Below, piece by piece: positions 1-9,419 of a stretch of DNA of 64,000 nt. This DNA comes from Cyanophora paradoxa. Its lineage: Eukaryota; Glaucocystophyceae; Cyanophorales; Cyanophoraceae. The notes below the pieces were generated by a model. The model was not told where the DNA came from. It searched no databases and worked only from the letters and a program-made list of their open reading frames with translations. Location: positions 115,209 to 179,208 of the forward strand of contig QPMI01000174.1 of assembly GCA_004431415.1 (NCBI GenBank), read 5' to 3'. Every line of letters begins with the position of its first letter. Position 1 is the stretch's first letter. The position numbers and the translations under genes were made by a program.

Positions 1-2247
1 GACTCAGTGTCGTGGGTCAGCATGGAGCTCTCCCTCCGCCGGATCGGGGCCCCGGAGGGGTACATTGACCTGCATCGCAATATCTTTGAGCGCCGGCGCG
101 CGCGCGCGATCACGGGGCACGGACTCTCTGACGCCTTCGAGCTTGAATGCGGCCTTCCGCAGGGCGGCATCGAGTCACCGCTCCACTGGCTCATCTTCTA
201 CGATGCCCTCCTCTGCGCTCAGCAAGAGTTGGACAGAATCGACTGCGATCAAGGCGGGGAGGGGGTCGCGTACGTTCTGGGCGATGCGGTCGCGGACGCC
301 GGGCAGCCCCGCGCGCGCGTCACGGGGTGCGCGTACGCGGACGACACCCAGTGGTGGAGCGGCACAGCGGCCGGGATTCAGAGACTGGCCGACGTGGCCT
401 CCGAGTTCTTCCGCATGCACGACATTACGGTCAACGCTTCGAAAACCGAGTTCACGTACAACAACGTCTCACCCGAGCCAAAAGCTCCACTGCTGGGCCA
501 TCCGCGCGTGCCGGTCGGCAAGAAGCTGGCGCCGGGCGCGCACTTTAAGCTGCTCGGCGTCTACTTGACCGCGAACCTGTCGTGGACCGAGCAAATCAGA
601 CAGATGGAAGCGCAAGCCCGCGAGACCGTTGCGGTCATTGCACGCAAGCAACTGACCGCGCAAGAGGCCTGCTACATCGTCGAGGCCGTCGTGCAGGCCC
701 GGATCGCGTACGGGCTCAAGGTGGTGCCGATGTCGGAAGCCCAGTGCGACCGTCTGGACGCCATCTGGCTGCGAGTAGTTAAGCACCACGGTGGACTAGC
801 GGCGTCGACATCGAACTATGCGCTCTGGAGCCACGGCACGTATCGCCTCCCGCGCACGGCGCACCTGATGGCCAAGAACCAGATCACGGATCTGCTCGCG
901 CGGCTCTGCGGCGAGCCTGACGATCTGCTCTCCCAGGTGATGGCCCACCGCGTTCGCGCCCTCCAGCGAAAACTAGGCGTGCCGTTGCTGCCGACAGAGT
1001 TCCTGAACGCGCGCGTCACGCCCCAACTCGCGAAGGCCAACACGATCGCCGCTGTGATGCCGCTGCTACAGCGCCGTCAGTACAGGATCCAATCGAACCA
1101 CGCACGCTACGTGAGCGCCCCGTACCCCCCTGGGAGTGGGGTACACTGGCCGAAGCCGGCAGAGCTCATGCGCGAGTACGTTTTGGCGACTCATATCCCC
1201 AAAGATATCTTCAACGACGCCGCTCCTGCCCTCTATGCTGCCGGCATGTACTGGATGTCCTCTGTCACAGCACGCGACGGCGAGCGCCTCTGCACCTGGC
1301 GGGACCTGCACCTCCGCGCCCCCCGCGACACACTGCCTTGGGCCGCCCCCCCCTGGTGGAAACCCCTGGCCCAGGCCCTGACGCTAGACTCCATCGGCAA
1401 GGGCGCCCTGCGGTACCCGATGCGGCAGCCCCCCGGCACCCCCCCCTCGGCCATGGCGCAGCTGCCAGGCGGAGCTAAGAAATACATTCACCGCCCGGAC
1501 GACTTCATCTGCTACTTCGACCTAGCGACCATTCACGATGCCACGATACCGCCCCACGTAGGACGCCTCCGTACGGCGGAGTCCGAGCCGGGCCGCCTCG
1601 TTGCGACGGAATGCCGGCTCGAACACTGGATCCCTGTCCCGGAAGAAGCGGACCCGGTCGCCGACGGCGCCTACTGCCGCTGCGATGGGCACTGTCAGCA
1701 CGAAATCCGGGAGCCGCCCCTTGCGCAGCGCCGCTACAATATCATACCCGGGGAGGGCCGACGGCACTGGCACGACGATCACACCTGCCCGCGGGCCGCC
1801 GGCGCGGCCTGCCGCGCGACGAGCACCTGCGACGATGCAGGGGAGCACGGCACTTCTATCGGGGCTGGGTCGAACACGCCGCCGCGCTGGGAACCGTACC
1901 TGGCTCCATGTCAACCGCTGCGCTCAGCAACGTGCCCGTGGACGAATGCGAGGGCCAGGTCGCTACCCGTTCAGGTCGCGCCAGCCGCAAGGTCCTGCGC
2001 CAAGGCTTACTCGAATACTTTCACCCCGGGCGAACCGCGGCAGAGGCGATGGACGCGCACCGGTGGCGGATGCTGCTGCAAGCCAGGCAGGAAGGGGACG
2101 AGCGCGTTCAATGGCACCTCCTCTCACCCGAGGATGCCGCCCGCCTCGCCGAGCTGGAAGCGGACCCGCCGGATCCGTTGCACCTGCCGCAAGACGAGGC
2201 GGCCCCGATTACCGATAGGCAGGCACGGAAATACTACTGCGCACTGA
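1..2247 (+). CDS. LINE reverse transcriptase (partial)
   Basis: Open from the window edge to 2247; the meaningful part probably ends near 1800-1860. Seen: the LPQGG...SPL block (RT motif B) near residue 50, GCAYADDTQW (motif C, catalytic YADD) near 107-116, a NASKTEF block (motif D region) and KLLGVYLT (motif E-like), then an alpha-helical thumb-like region. The motif A aspartate would lie upstream of the window. Near residues 560-600 there are CRCDGHC and HDDHTC clusters that may bind zinc. After about position 1850 the frame becomes Arg/Pro-rich and non-family-like, while frame 3 takes over with RNase H, so the natural polyprotein probably crosses from this frame to the next. Confidence 0.8.
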   Translation, partial: DSVSWVSMELSLRRIGAPEGYIDLHRNIFERRRARAITGHGLSDAFELECGLPQGGIESPLHWLIFYDALLCAQQELDRIDCDQGGEGVAYVLGDAVADAGQPRARVTGCAYADDTQWWSGTAAGIQRLADVASEFFRMHDITVNASKTEFTYNNVSPEPKAPLLGHPRVPVGKKLAPGAHFKLLGVYLTANLSWTEQIRQMEAQARETVAVIARKQLTAQEACYIVEAVVQARIAYGLKVVPMSEAQCDRLDAIWLRVVKHHGGLAASTSNYALWSHGTYRLPRTAHLMAKNQITDLLARLCGEPDDLLSQVMAHRVRALQRKLGVPLLPTEFLNARVTPQLAKANTIAAVMPLLQRRQYRIQSNHARYVSAPYPPGSGVHWPKPAELMREYVLATHIPKDIFNDAAPALYAAGMYWMSSVTARDGERLCTWRDLHLRAPRDTLPWAAPPWWKPLAQALTLDSIGKGALRYPMRQPPGTPPSAMAQLPGGAKKYIHRPDDFICYFDLATIHDATIPPHVGRLRTAESEPGRLVATECRLEHWIPVPEEADPVADGAYCRCDGHCQHEIREPPLAQRRYNIIPGEGRRHWHDDHTCPRAAGAACRATSTCDDAGEHGTSIGAGSNTPPRWEPYLAPCQPLRSATCPWTNARARSLPVQVAPAARSCAKAYSNTFTPGEPRQRRWTRTGGGCCCKPGRKGTSAFNGTSSHPRMPPASPSWKRTRRIRCTCRKTRRPRLPIGRHGNTTAH

Positions 2248-4052
2248 GGGACGAGGACTCCTGGGCGACCTTTCTGCAGGCATGGGATGGGCTGGAGGGG
2301 GACCTCCGCCGCGAGCTGTGGGCAGCTGAAGCCGCCTCCGACGGGACCTACGAGGCGGCCGCGCCAGCCCAAGCCTGGACGGACGGGAGCCTGCTGGACG
2401 GTCAGACGAGCCTAGCGCGCGGGGCCTATGCGGTCCACTGGCCCGCGCGTCACCTACGCACGGGCGCGAACCTCCACCCGCCGGAAGTCTTTCCCAGCTT
2501 TCGCGCCCGCCTGAGTGGGACGCAGGAGATCAACAAAGCGGAATTACAGGCAGTGCTTATGGCGGACATGCTATCCCCGTTCGGAGCCGTCGTCCACATC
2601 GACAACCAGAACGCGATCCGCTGGTGTAAGGAATTCGTTCTCGACGCTGCCCAGCGTAGCTCGCGGGAGTACACCCGGCACGTCTGCTCTGCCGAACTGT
2701 ATGCGTGGCGTAAGCTCAGGACCCAACTAGATATGCGGGGGCGGCCGCTCACGCTGGTGAAAGTGAAGGCGCACGCGCAAGGCGAAGCGCGCGACCTGCA
2801 CAATGACGTTGCCGACGCTCTTGCGAATCGCACAGCCGACGAACAACTCCCTGCAGAGAGTCTTCACGAGCCCGTTTTCCTGCCACCGGAGTTCAGCATG
2901 CCAGCCGTCCTCACAGTCGGTAACGGGGACGGCACCGTGCGACGGGTGGAAGGCGACCCGAAGGAACACATGGACACCTTACATGAGCATCACACACACT
3001 TCGCTTGGGCTCAACAACCACTGGCTGGTGCGTTTCTACGCCGCGGAGACGCCGGGGCAGACATCGGCGGGCTGTACGCGGAGACAGCCGTAGGACCCCG
3101 GTTCCGCGGCGCGAGCGGAGCTCGCAACGCGCTTTTCAAGTTCAGGACCCAATTGATCTGCAGCTCGCTTCCAGCGAACGAAGTCCGGGTACGGGATAGG
3201 CCTGACCTCTACGCAGCCTATAACCCGGGCGGCCGCTGCGCGGCCTGCGCCACGAGGACACCGAGTACCCGGCGAGACCGTGCAAGCCCAGCTGAAGCGA
3301 ACGAGCAGCCAGTGCAGGCCGGCCCCAGCAGACGGCGCGAGGTACCGATAGCTCTCACGGCGGGCCCGGCGGAGACATTCACACACGTCTTCCTCTGCCC
3401 GGGGCCCCATGCAGTGGCGCACCGCGCGGAGACCGCCCGTGAACTGAATCGCTTCCTGCGGCGCGCCCACCGCGAGACTCACGGACCCCAACTCAAGAAC
3501 ATTGATCCCACGATAGCGCTCACCTCCGGCCTTGTGCCCACCTATCTGCGCGTAGCCGACGATGACGCCGAAGCGCGCAGCTCCGACGACCGCCCAACCA
3601 CGTACTCGCGGCTCTGGGTCCTCCAAGGTGTTGCCCCGCAGTCGCTCGAGCGGGACTTGATCCGCGCCCTCGACCTCGACCCGCACCGCGCGCCCCGCAC
3701 GGCCAAGCGCGTACGCCAGATGCTGATCGAACGCGCGCGTCGGCTCTGGGCCAGCCGGTGCGAGATCAACGCAGCATGGGAACGAGACTGTCGCATCTCT
3801 CAAACCTCTAAGCGTCGCCCGCGCCCGCCCCGCACAGGAGCTAGAGCTAAAGAACGCGCCCGCGGACCCCGGGTCCCGATAGAGCTCTGTCCTGCCTGCG
3901 ACGGGCCCATACACCTTCATAACGACCTTCGCGCAGCTCAGAACGCGGACTGCCCGCCGGAATACCGAGGATGGAAGGCAGCGCTTCAAGCCCAAGAGCT
4001 CTACGACAGCACCAAGGTCCGCCCCTGGAGCCTGCCCCCCCCGGACGATTAA
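1850..4052 (+). CDS. LINE RNase H domain and C-terminal zinc knuckle
   Basis: Frame-3 reading, open from 1611, continues the element after the RT. RNase H catalytic residues are all visible: D in WTDGS (about 2380), E in NKAEL (2540), D in HIDNQN (2601), H in KAHAQG (2772) and D in NDVADAL (2813), the DEDD-plus-His set of RNase HI. Farther down, CAACATR (about 3240) and ETFTHVFLCPGPHAVAH (about 3373-3420) form the C-x2-C...H-x4-C pattern seen at the C terminus of many LINE ORF2 proteins. A further CPACDGPIHLHND cluster sits near 3890. The protein ends at TAA 4050-4052. The domain looks intact. No confident start codon can be named, because it is probably translated as a continuation of the RT frame. 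Confidence 0.75.
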
Positions 4053-4064
4053 CCTACCCTCGTA

Positions 4065-4089
4065 GGGGGGGGGGGGGGGGGGGGGGGGG
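4065..4089. repeat. 25-nt homopolymer G tract
   Basis: An uninterrupted run of 25 G lies 12 nt after the LINE stop codon. It may be part of the element's 3' UTR, a strand-biased microsatellite, or a sequencing/assembly length artefact. Confidence 0.9.
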
Positions 4090-5150
4090 CTACAACTGGA
4101 GGAGACGTGGAGACACGGAGACTCCACCACTACGCCCACTGACGACCTCACTCTCAACCTATCACCTACGGCCGCCCGCCGGGCCCTCGCGCCCGCCGCC
4201 GACCTGCCGCCGCCTGCGCGACTTGCGCCTCCACACCTCCCTCGCTACCGCCGACACGCTCGCCTCCCGCCGCCACCGCTGCTCTTGCCCCCTCTGCCCT
4301 CTCTCGCCCGTTGCCCCAGTCGCCCTCTCCCACGGCCCCACCTTTCACCCCTTCTGCCCCCGCCGTTCTGCTGATCTCCCGCTACCCCAGGGAGGGGACG
4401 GTGGTGCGGGCTGCCAGGTGGAAGGTCGTCGGTCGGCCGCTGAACCCACCGGCGCCTGCCCCGGCCACGCGCCAGGCCGGGGCGGTCGGACCGCCGCGGG
4501 GGGGGCTCGTCATTGCCCGCGGCGGGGGGGAGGCGGTCGGCAGGCGGCTGGAAGCCCGGCGGAACGCGCCACTGGAACCTCCCTCCTCCCGACCGCGGCC
4601 GCCCGACCCGGTCCTCCCCCGTCCTTTCCCGCCGCCCAATGCTGCCCCATGCCGTGCCCCCCTCCTCGCCCCCATCCCCCCTTCCCCCGACCAATCTTTC
4701 CCGATGCTCTGAGCCCGGCGGCTCCACCAGGCCTGCTCTCGCACGAGCGAGCCCCCGACCCGACCCGCCGTGCCGACGACACGGCGGGCCGTACTCTAGC
4801 GTGTACAGAGTGGTTAGATTATAGTGCGCCTTCTCGGAGGCCCTAGCCTACTAGGCATAGAGCTAGCTACAGCTGCAGCTCACTTCGCTGCCCGCCTCTG
4901 ATTTCTACTCTCGTCCCCGGGTAGCCACTCCCTCTCCCGCGTAGGATCTTTCCTGTGCTGCAGCTCTACTACTAGGCTAGACTTAGTTCCCGGGGTAGCG
5001 TCTTCAGTTACTTTCATATCCGAGCTCCACCCGGTCCGATGTCCGAAAGGCTTAGTCCCGTAGGCTCATCTCTCGACTTGACACAGATGGACACCTCAGC
5101 TATATCCCTAGCCATTTGTCTCGGTGTGTGCGAATTCATTTGCCAAGAGC
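4090..5150. other. Non-coding stretch between LINE ORF and viral island
   Basis: Very C-rich pyrimidine sequence to about 4780, then a more balanced segment with short palindromes (for example agctagctacagctgcagct near 4860). Open frames here are Pro/Arg-rich and look like composition artefacts. It probably holds the LINE 3' UTR and the junction to the AT-rich island. No SGLT 5' exons, tRNA or recognisable gene were found. Confidence 0.5.
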
Positions 5151-5172
5151 TTTAATAATAATGAAGATAATT

Positions 5173-5955
5173 TTAAAGTCCTCTCTTATATCGCATCAAC
5201 TTATTAGTATGAACAGCGCTTTTAATCTCTTTCGGCGCTTCTTCTTTCTGTGGCGGTTGTAATTCATCTTCTTTCTTTTTGGGCTTCCGATGAAACCGTG
5301 GGAAATCAAAGTCACCGACCAATTCCGCTTTATCAACATAATACCCTACGTTATATTTGAATGATGTGTAAACGATGAATTGGTAAGAATGCACGTACTC
5401 TTCGAACATCTTATAGAAATCTTCTTTACGGGGAAACGTAGAAAACTCTTCGGCGAACGCTTCTAACTCTTTCTGATTACTTGCACAAACCATAATAACG
5501 ATATCACTATTACAGCGAATCACACTTGCAACCTTGCGGAGTTTTTGCGAAATTGTAATGACGGAACACGAAATATGACGGGACCTCGTGTACAGCATAC
5601 CACATATTTTATCACGTGTTAAGTCTAATTGGTCGTTTTCTATCATATCCTCTAAAATCACCAGCATATGGTTTAGTTTCTCTCCTCTTTCCCTCTTCTC
5701 TTCACGATCTTTAATAACCTTTTGTATGTATTGTGGATCCCAGGCACCCAATTGAACAGTAGCCGCTTTATCCCAGTAATGCGTGAAACTTGTAGCGGAG
5801 ATAATAAGCGTTGTATCAATCTTTTTTGCATCATGAAGCTGTTTCATATAATATTTTACCGCCTCAGTTTTCCCGCACGCCGACTTCCCAAGTATCAATA
5901 ATCGGAACGGTGGCTCAATCATTTCAGCAGCGTTAAACTCTTCTAATTCCACCAT
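5173..5955 (-). CDS. FtsK/HerA (A32)-type genome-packaging ATPase
   Basis: A 260-residue protein, the usual size for A32-like packaging ATPases of polinton-like viruses, virophages and large DNA viruses. Walker A is LGKSACGKT near residues 22-30. A Walker B-like segment, MLVILEDMI, lies near 97-105, and a downstream ITISQ segment near 140 matches the sensor strand ending in Q of this family. The C-terminal 40 residues are Lys/Glu/Pro-rich. It would pump genome DNA into the capsid. It starts 60 nt downstream of the major capsid stop on the same strand, so the two may be late genes read in series. The intergenic gap is A/T-rich with a TTTTTATCTATC stretch that could act as its own promoter. No frame breaks are visible. 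Confidence 0.8.
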   Translation of the reverse strand: MVELEEFNAAEMIEPPFRLLILGKSACGKTEAVKYYMKQLHDAKKIDTTLIISATSFTHYWDKAATVQLGAWDPQYIQKVIKDREEKRERGEKLNHMLVILEDMIENDQLDLTRDKICGMLYTRSRHISCSVITISQKLRKVASVIRCNSDIVIMVCASNQKELEAFAEEFSTFPRKEDFYKMFEEYVHSYQFIVYTSFKYNVGYYVDKAELVGDFDFPRFHRKPKKKEDELQPPQKEEAPKEIKSAVHTNKLMRYKRGL

Positions 5956-6015
5956 GGTGTTGTAGATCTTCTTAATAAAGATAGATAAAAATAACGAATT
6001 CTTACTAATAATGGT

Positions 6016-7416
6016 TTACATATTAATTCTACGGATTCCATCGCGGTCACAAATTATGAAACTATGCATCAGAGCGCGAACGTTAACAGTAATTGTGCGA
6101 TCGGCAGGGAGATACAGAGTTAGGAACGATGACGACGAGTTCGTAAGGTCAACATATCCACTCTGTGCGATATTGCGAATCGCCTTCTCACCGTCAGCGC
6201 AGAAAGGCAGCCCTGTAAGAACGTAACGGTTTGCTTCTTTGTCCATGTTCGAGCATTTGAAAGCATCAGCGATGAGTTCCGCACCTTTGAGAAGTGGGAT
6301 TGGCTCCGTCGAATATAGACGCTGTCCGTTGATCTCACAAGTCATCGTGATATCCTTCTCATTCGCAAGCGTTTTAAGGACGCTGTGAGAACCGTTAGAA
6401 GAATCGATACCCGCATCATCACGGACAGAGACAAGAAGAGCATAAACCAGACCGGAGATTTGGCTAAGGTTAATTCGGTTGGGTTGAGTGTTACCTTTCG
6501 CAGCGAAACCGGTGACATCGACGAAACCAATGTCGAGTGATGGAATCGCCATACCGGTTGTCTTGACCTTCTCAATAACCGTAGCGAACAGTTCATCGGA
6601 AACATTGATAGCGTGCATGTAAAGGCGAGGAGACTTAATGGAGATGAAATGGGTTTGTGGTGGAACTGTGCCGGCAACTTCGAACCCAGTAATAGTACCA
6701 GTGGTGATGTTTTGACCAACATTAGCAAGAGTTACACTTACAGCGTTTCCGAGACCGTCATTTACGGTTTGATCCGCAGCAGTCACACCAACAACCGGTA
6801 GAGAGCGACCACCGTAAGAAGTTTCAAGGTATCCCTTGTTGGCTTCTTTGAACCAAACAGTAACAACCATCTCACCCGAGAGCGCACCAAGTGGTAGGTA
6901 ACTGTTTAACCATGGTACCGGGATCTCAACGAAGAAAGCGCCACCTTTACGGTTGGTTCCGTGAGCGGGAATTCCATGGAGCATCCCCATAGAACGCTTC
7001 TTTTTCGCCAGCTGATCTTCTGAATAGTAGACCAGCGGGAAAATCGCCAGGAAATCTGACGGGACGTGGAATGTGTAAGAACCGTATGAGATTTCAAGGC
7101 GTTGCACAAGCGAACCAACAGGGCGAGTGTAACCGTTTCGCACAAGGTCGGCATCACCGTCAAAAGCGGTTAGTTCGGGAAGATCAAAAGCGAGTTCGAT
7201 TTTACCGATGAAATTGTAGCGGGGAAGTTTGAAACTTACGCGCTGTCCTACGTTGTTGTCATAGGTTGTTGATGGACTAACAGTTACGAGAACGGGTTTC
7301 GTCTTCGCTTCCAGACCGAGCATAAGCGAGTTATCGAGGAAAAACGCCTTTGCCTCTTCGGGCGTGGTTAGCGCCTCTTTGAGGGAAAGACGTTGAAGAG
7401 TTGTGGTGACATCCAT
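6016..7416 (-). CDS. Candidate major capsid protein (double jelly-roll)
   Basis: A 466-residue protein starting at the ATG 7416-7414 (MDVTTT...). An in-frame ATG 69 nt upstream would add a poor, AT-derived extension, so I chose the inner start. It is rich in beta-type segments, Gly and aromatic residues, and lacks signal peptide, membrane segment or enzyme motif. Features such as VSFKLPRYNFIGKIEL near 65-80, VPWLNSYLPLGALSGEM near 190 and the terminal FIICDRDGIRRINM fit a virion shell protein. The call as double-jelly-roll MCP rests on size, composition and position between the ATPase and the minor capsid genes; I cannot test the fold here. Its G+C is visibly higher than that of neighbouring island genes, as is common for highly expressed capsid genes. 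Confidence 0.6.
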   Translation of the reverse strand: MDVTTTLQRLSLKEALTTPEEAKAFFLDNSLMLGLEAKTKPVLVTVSPSTTYDNNVGQRVSFKLPRYNFIGKIELAFDLPELTAFDGDADLVRNGYTRPVGSLVQRLEISYGSYTFHVPSDFLAIFPLVYYSEDQLAKKKRSMGMLHGIPAHGTNRKGGAFFVEIPVPWLNSYLPLGALSGEMVVTVWFKEANKGYLETSYGGRSLPVVGVTAADQTVNDGLGNAVSVTLANVGQNITTGTITGFEVAGTVPPQTHFISIKSPRLYMHAINVSDELFATVIEKVKTTGMAIPSLDIGFVDVTGFAAKGNTQPNRINLSQISGLVYALLVSVRDDAGIDSSNGSHSVLKTLANEKDITMTCEINGQRLYSTEPIPLLKGAELIADAFKCSNMDKEANRYVLTGLPFCADGEKAIRNIAQSGYVDLTNSSSSFLTLYLPADRTITVNVRALMHSFIICDRDGIRRINM

Positions 7417-7468
7417 GATTTCTCTTTTACAATAGAGAAATATAAAAATTCTGTGAATGATCCTTAAT
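7417..7468 (-). promoter_or_regulatory. Putative late promoter upstream of the capsid gene
   Basis: This 52-nt gap separates the stop of the upstream minor capsid gene from the capsid start. Read on the minus strand it contains TTTTTATATTTCTCTATTG about 25-40 nt before the ATG. A similar AATATTTTCTC block precedes the 211-residue gene at 10051. This suggests a shared A/T-rich promoter of the type ATATTT(T)CTC; it is a visual match only. Confidence 0.35.
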
Positions 7469-8479
7469 TTACGCGAATCCGGCAATATTTGGATAGAAGG
7501 GGTGGGTTTCTCTCATTCTCATTTTGAAATATTCATAAACGGGATCACCGGCGGGTTCATCGCCATAGCGGATCTCGAATGTTAGATGCACAGGTTGCCC
7601 TTCGAAATCTATTAATTGATTCTGAACGTTTACAATGTCTACCGACAGTTGTGATAGTGACATTTTATTATTGAAGTATTTATACAGCGGGTTTGCTTCT
7701 GTTGAATTATAAATTATGTGTTCAGCAAAATTTTTATCTTGAACGGACAACTTATGAAAATATCCAGTGAGAAGACCATCGGCGCATTGGACGAGGTCAC
7801 CGAGTTCTTTTACTCTCACAAATATTACATTATCTTTGCACCCTTCAGTTGGGAAAGTTGAAATGATCCCATGTACATTTGCACCAGTAAATACGGGATC
7901 TGTTTGAGCATTGTAAATACTCGATTTGATAAATCGATTTCCTCTACGTCCGGCATCGAGACCTAAAACGCGAGCGCGACGGTTACCAGCTTCGGCACCG
8001 GAAACCTTTGGGTCTCTATCTATCACGAATGCAATATAGAATTCATGCGGAGCGTAGAATACAAACCGCTTATTTACAGGGTCCCATTTACAAATAATTC
8101 CGGGATTTGGTACCTGTCTCGTAAAAAGGTAGGTTATCCGATCCGCCAGTTCTTGGTGAGTATTGATGACATTCAAACCAAGACCTACTCCAGGTCGAAT
8201 ACTTAACCACTCGTCAAACCCAGGAGCGGGTGCCTTTGTAGAATTAACATTTGCGTTTGCTATACTGTAATTGATTGTGAAGGCATCTTCTACCGTTGCA
8301 TCGCCAGCGACCGATTCACCGCTTATGATTGGAATGGAATTATAAAACTCAGCCGAAACGAGGCGAACCGCTCTTACACTCTCAAACGTTTTTGGGAGAT
8401 CGGCAATGAATCGCGAAGTTGGAGCGTCAAGGTTATCAACCTGTTTAAAAGATGACACTTCAACATATTCCACGGGCAT
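7469..8479 (-). CDS. Minor capsid (penton-like) protein 1
   Basis: A 336-residue protein with start at ATG 8479-8477 (MPVEYVEV...). The longer reading from 8524 would overlap the divergent neighbour's start and encodes an unlikely leader. Its layout parallels the protein of the gene at 8508: an N-terminal strand block in which a short motif is followed by residues like FESVRAVRLVSAEFYNSI (compare RPRECRVIYAEIPNSIY in the other), a central region with an LGLD/LLGLS segment, VRVKEL/HIKEL in mid protein, and a C-terminal VHLTFEIRYGD (compare LTVEFRDYYGD). This paired pattern is typical of minor capsid/penton proteins of polinton-like viruses and some large DNA viruses. The gene lies immediately upstream of the capsid gene with a 52-nt gap. 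Confidence 0.6.
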   Translation of the reverse strand: MPVEYVEVSSFKQVDNLDAPTSRFIADLPKTFESVRAVRLVSAEFYNSIPIISGESVAGDATVEDAFTINYSIANANVNSTKAPAPGFDEWLSIRPGVGLGLNVINTHQELADRITYLFTRQVPNPGIICKWDPVNKRFVFYAPHEFYIAFVIDRDPKVSGAEAGNRRARVLGLDAGRRGNRFIKSSIYNAQTDPVFTGANVHGIISTFPTEGCKDNVIFVRVKELGDLVQCADGLLTGYFHKLSVQDKNFAEHIIYNSTEANPLYKYFNNKMSLSQLSVDIVNVQNQLIDFEGQPVHLTFEIRYGDEPAGDPVYEYFKMRMRETHPFYPNIAGFA

Positions 8480-8507
8480 TTTCTTTAATCTATATTCATA
8501 TAATAAA
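8480..8507. promoter_or_regulatory. 28-bp bidirectional promoter between two minor capsid genes
   Basis: The start codons of the divergent genes (8479 on minus, 8508 on plus) are only 28 bp apart. The gap is almost pure A/T and carries a TATA-like ATATAATA toward the plus gene and TTATATGAATATAG toward the minus gene. It must hold both core promoters unless they lie inside the coding regions. Confidence 0.5.
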
Positions 8508-9419
8508 ATGATTCGGCTTGTCAATGTCGATAGTAGAGATCGACAGTTTGGACAAAAAGAAAACTCTTACAAGGTTGCACTTACCACACCAATAACAAGA
8601 CCGCGAGAATGTCGCGTTATATATGCAGAGATTCCCAACAGCATTTATAATTCGATTGGAACCGATTATATTGTCATAAGTTATAATGTCAATGGCGTTT
8701 ATTTAAATCAGCAACTTTTCCCATTACCGAGTGGTTATATCAATCAAGGGCATTTCGGAGTAACTCAACCATACAATTACGGTTTGAGTTTTGCCGTTAC
8801 TGATGGTGTAATGTTTAAGATATATTACAACCCTACAACATACAAATTGGAATTTTATTGTAATTACTCTTTTGAACTCATCGCAGCAAACAATAGAATC
8901 GCAAAATTACTTGGTCTAAGTACGACCCAACTATTAGTTAGCGGGCAACAAATATTGGAAGGTAACAGGTCTTTATATGCTCCGGAAAACATCTTATTTT
9001 ATGCAGGAACGCCAATAACACCCGATCATCCACAATGGGGAATTACATTTGAAGGAGCAGAATTAGTAGCAGCACCGATGGCGTTTAAAGCGGTTAGTCC
9101 AAAGATGGCGGATATGAACGCTGAACAGTATTTATACATGCATATCAAAGAACTCGCACCATTTGCTTCCAATCATAATATTGTCCCACAATCACAACCG
9201 CAGAATCAAGGCGCGATTTTGCGATTACAATTAAGTCAGGATATCGGGAAATACATCTATCACACAGGAGAAGTGAGCGAGTATGTAAAAATAAACGATC
9301 ATAATTTAGTGCTTAAAGAGTTAACGGTTGAGTTTCGTGATTATTACGGTGATCTTGTTGATATGAATGGTATAGATAATTCGTTTCAGTTGGAGATTGT
9401 CGCTATTGGAAACGATTAG
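8508..9419 (+). CDS. Minor capsid (penton-like) protein 2
   Basis: A 303-residue protein with start at ATG 8508 (MIRLVNVDSRDRQ...). The upstream in-frame ATG at 8406 lies inside the divergent gene and is rejected. The N terminus V-x-V-DSRDR-x(n)-YKVAL followed by EIPNSIYNSIG is the hallmark opening of a minor capsid/penton family widespread in polinton-like viruses and relatives. The C terminus LTVEFRDYYGDLVDMNG...FQLEI is also characteristic. The protein is a diverged relative of the product of 7469-8479, so the virion probably uses two non-identical copies. The stop TAG (9417-9419) overlaps the stop of the convergent gene by three to four bases. Confidence 0.65.
   Translation: MIRLVNVDSRDRQFGQKENSYKVALTTPITRPRECRVIYAEIPNSIYNSIGTDYIVISYNVNGVYLNQQLFPLPSGYINQGHFGVTQPYNYGLSFAVTDGVMFKIYYNPTTYKLEFYCNYSFELIAANNRIAKLLGLSTTQLLVSGQQILEGNRSLYAPENILFYAGTPITPDHPQWGITFEGAELVAAPMAFKAVSPKMADMNAEQYLYMHIKELAPFASNHNIVPQSQPQNQGAILRLQLSQDIGKYIYHTGEVSEYVKINDHNLVLKELTVEFRDYYGDLVDMNGIDNSFQLEIVAIGND

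Larger units (their letters stand above)
1..4052 (+). mobile_element. Non-LTR (LINE-type) retrotransposon, 5'-truncated by window edge
   Basis: The segment carries a reverse transcriptase followed by an RNase H domain and a Cys/His knuckle, the order found in RNase H-bearing LINEs. No integrase, protease or LTR was seen, which argues against an LTR element. The upstream part (endonuclease and the first RT motifs) lies outside the window. The coding potential moves from frame 1 to frame 3 at about 1800-1860, so this copy is either frameshifted or spliced. The 3' end is not defined: the last stop is at 4050-4052, a 25-G tract follows, and the 4.1-5.1 kb segment may be its 3' UTR. Confidence 0.85.

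Noticed and set aside
1-4052. LTR retrotransposon
   Set aside because: No LTRs, integrase or protease; RT has LINE-type motif spacing and a terminal CCHC-like knuckle.
3036-4157. 373-codon minus-strand ORF
   Set aside because: Antisense shadow of the RNase H frame; lacks motifs and spans the G tract as Pro repeats.
4090-5150. 5' exons of the interrupted SGLT gene left of the island
   Set aside because: None of the N-terminal symporter motifs could be read in either strand.
8406-8508. Upstream start of minor capsid gene 2
   Set aside because: It lies inside the divergent gene, and the leader lacks the family's DSRDR opening position.
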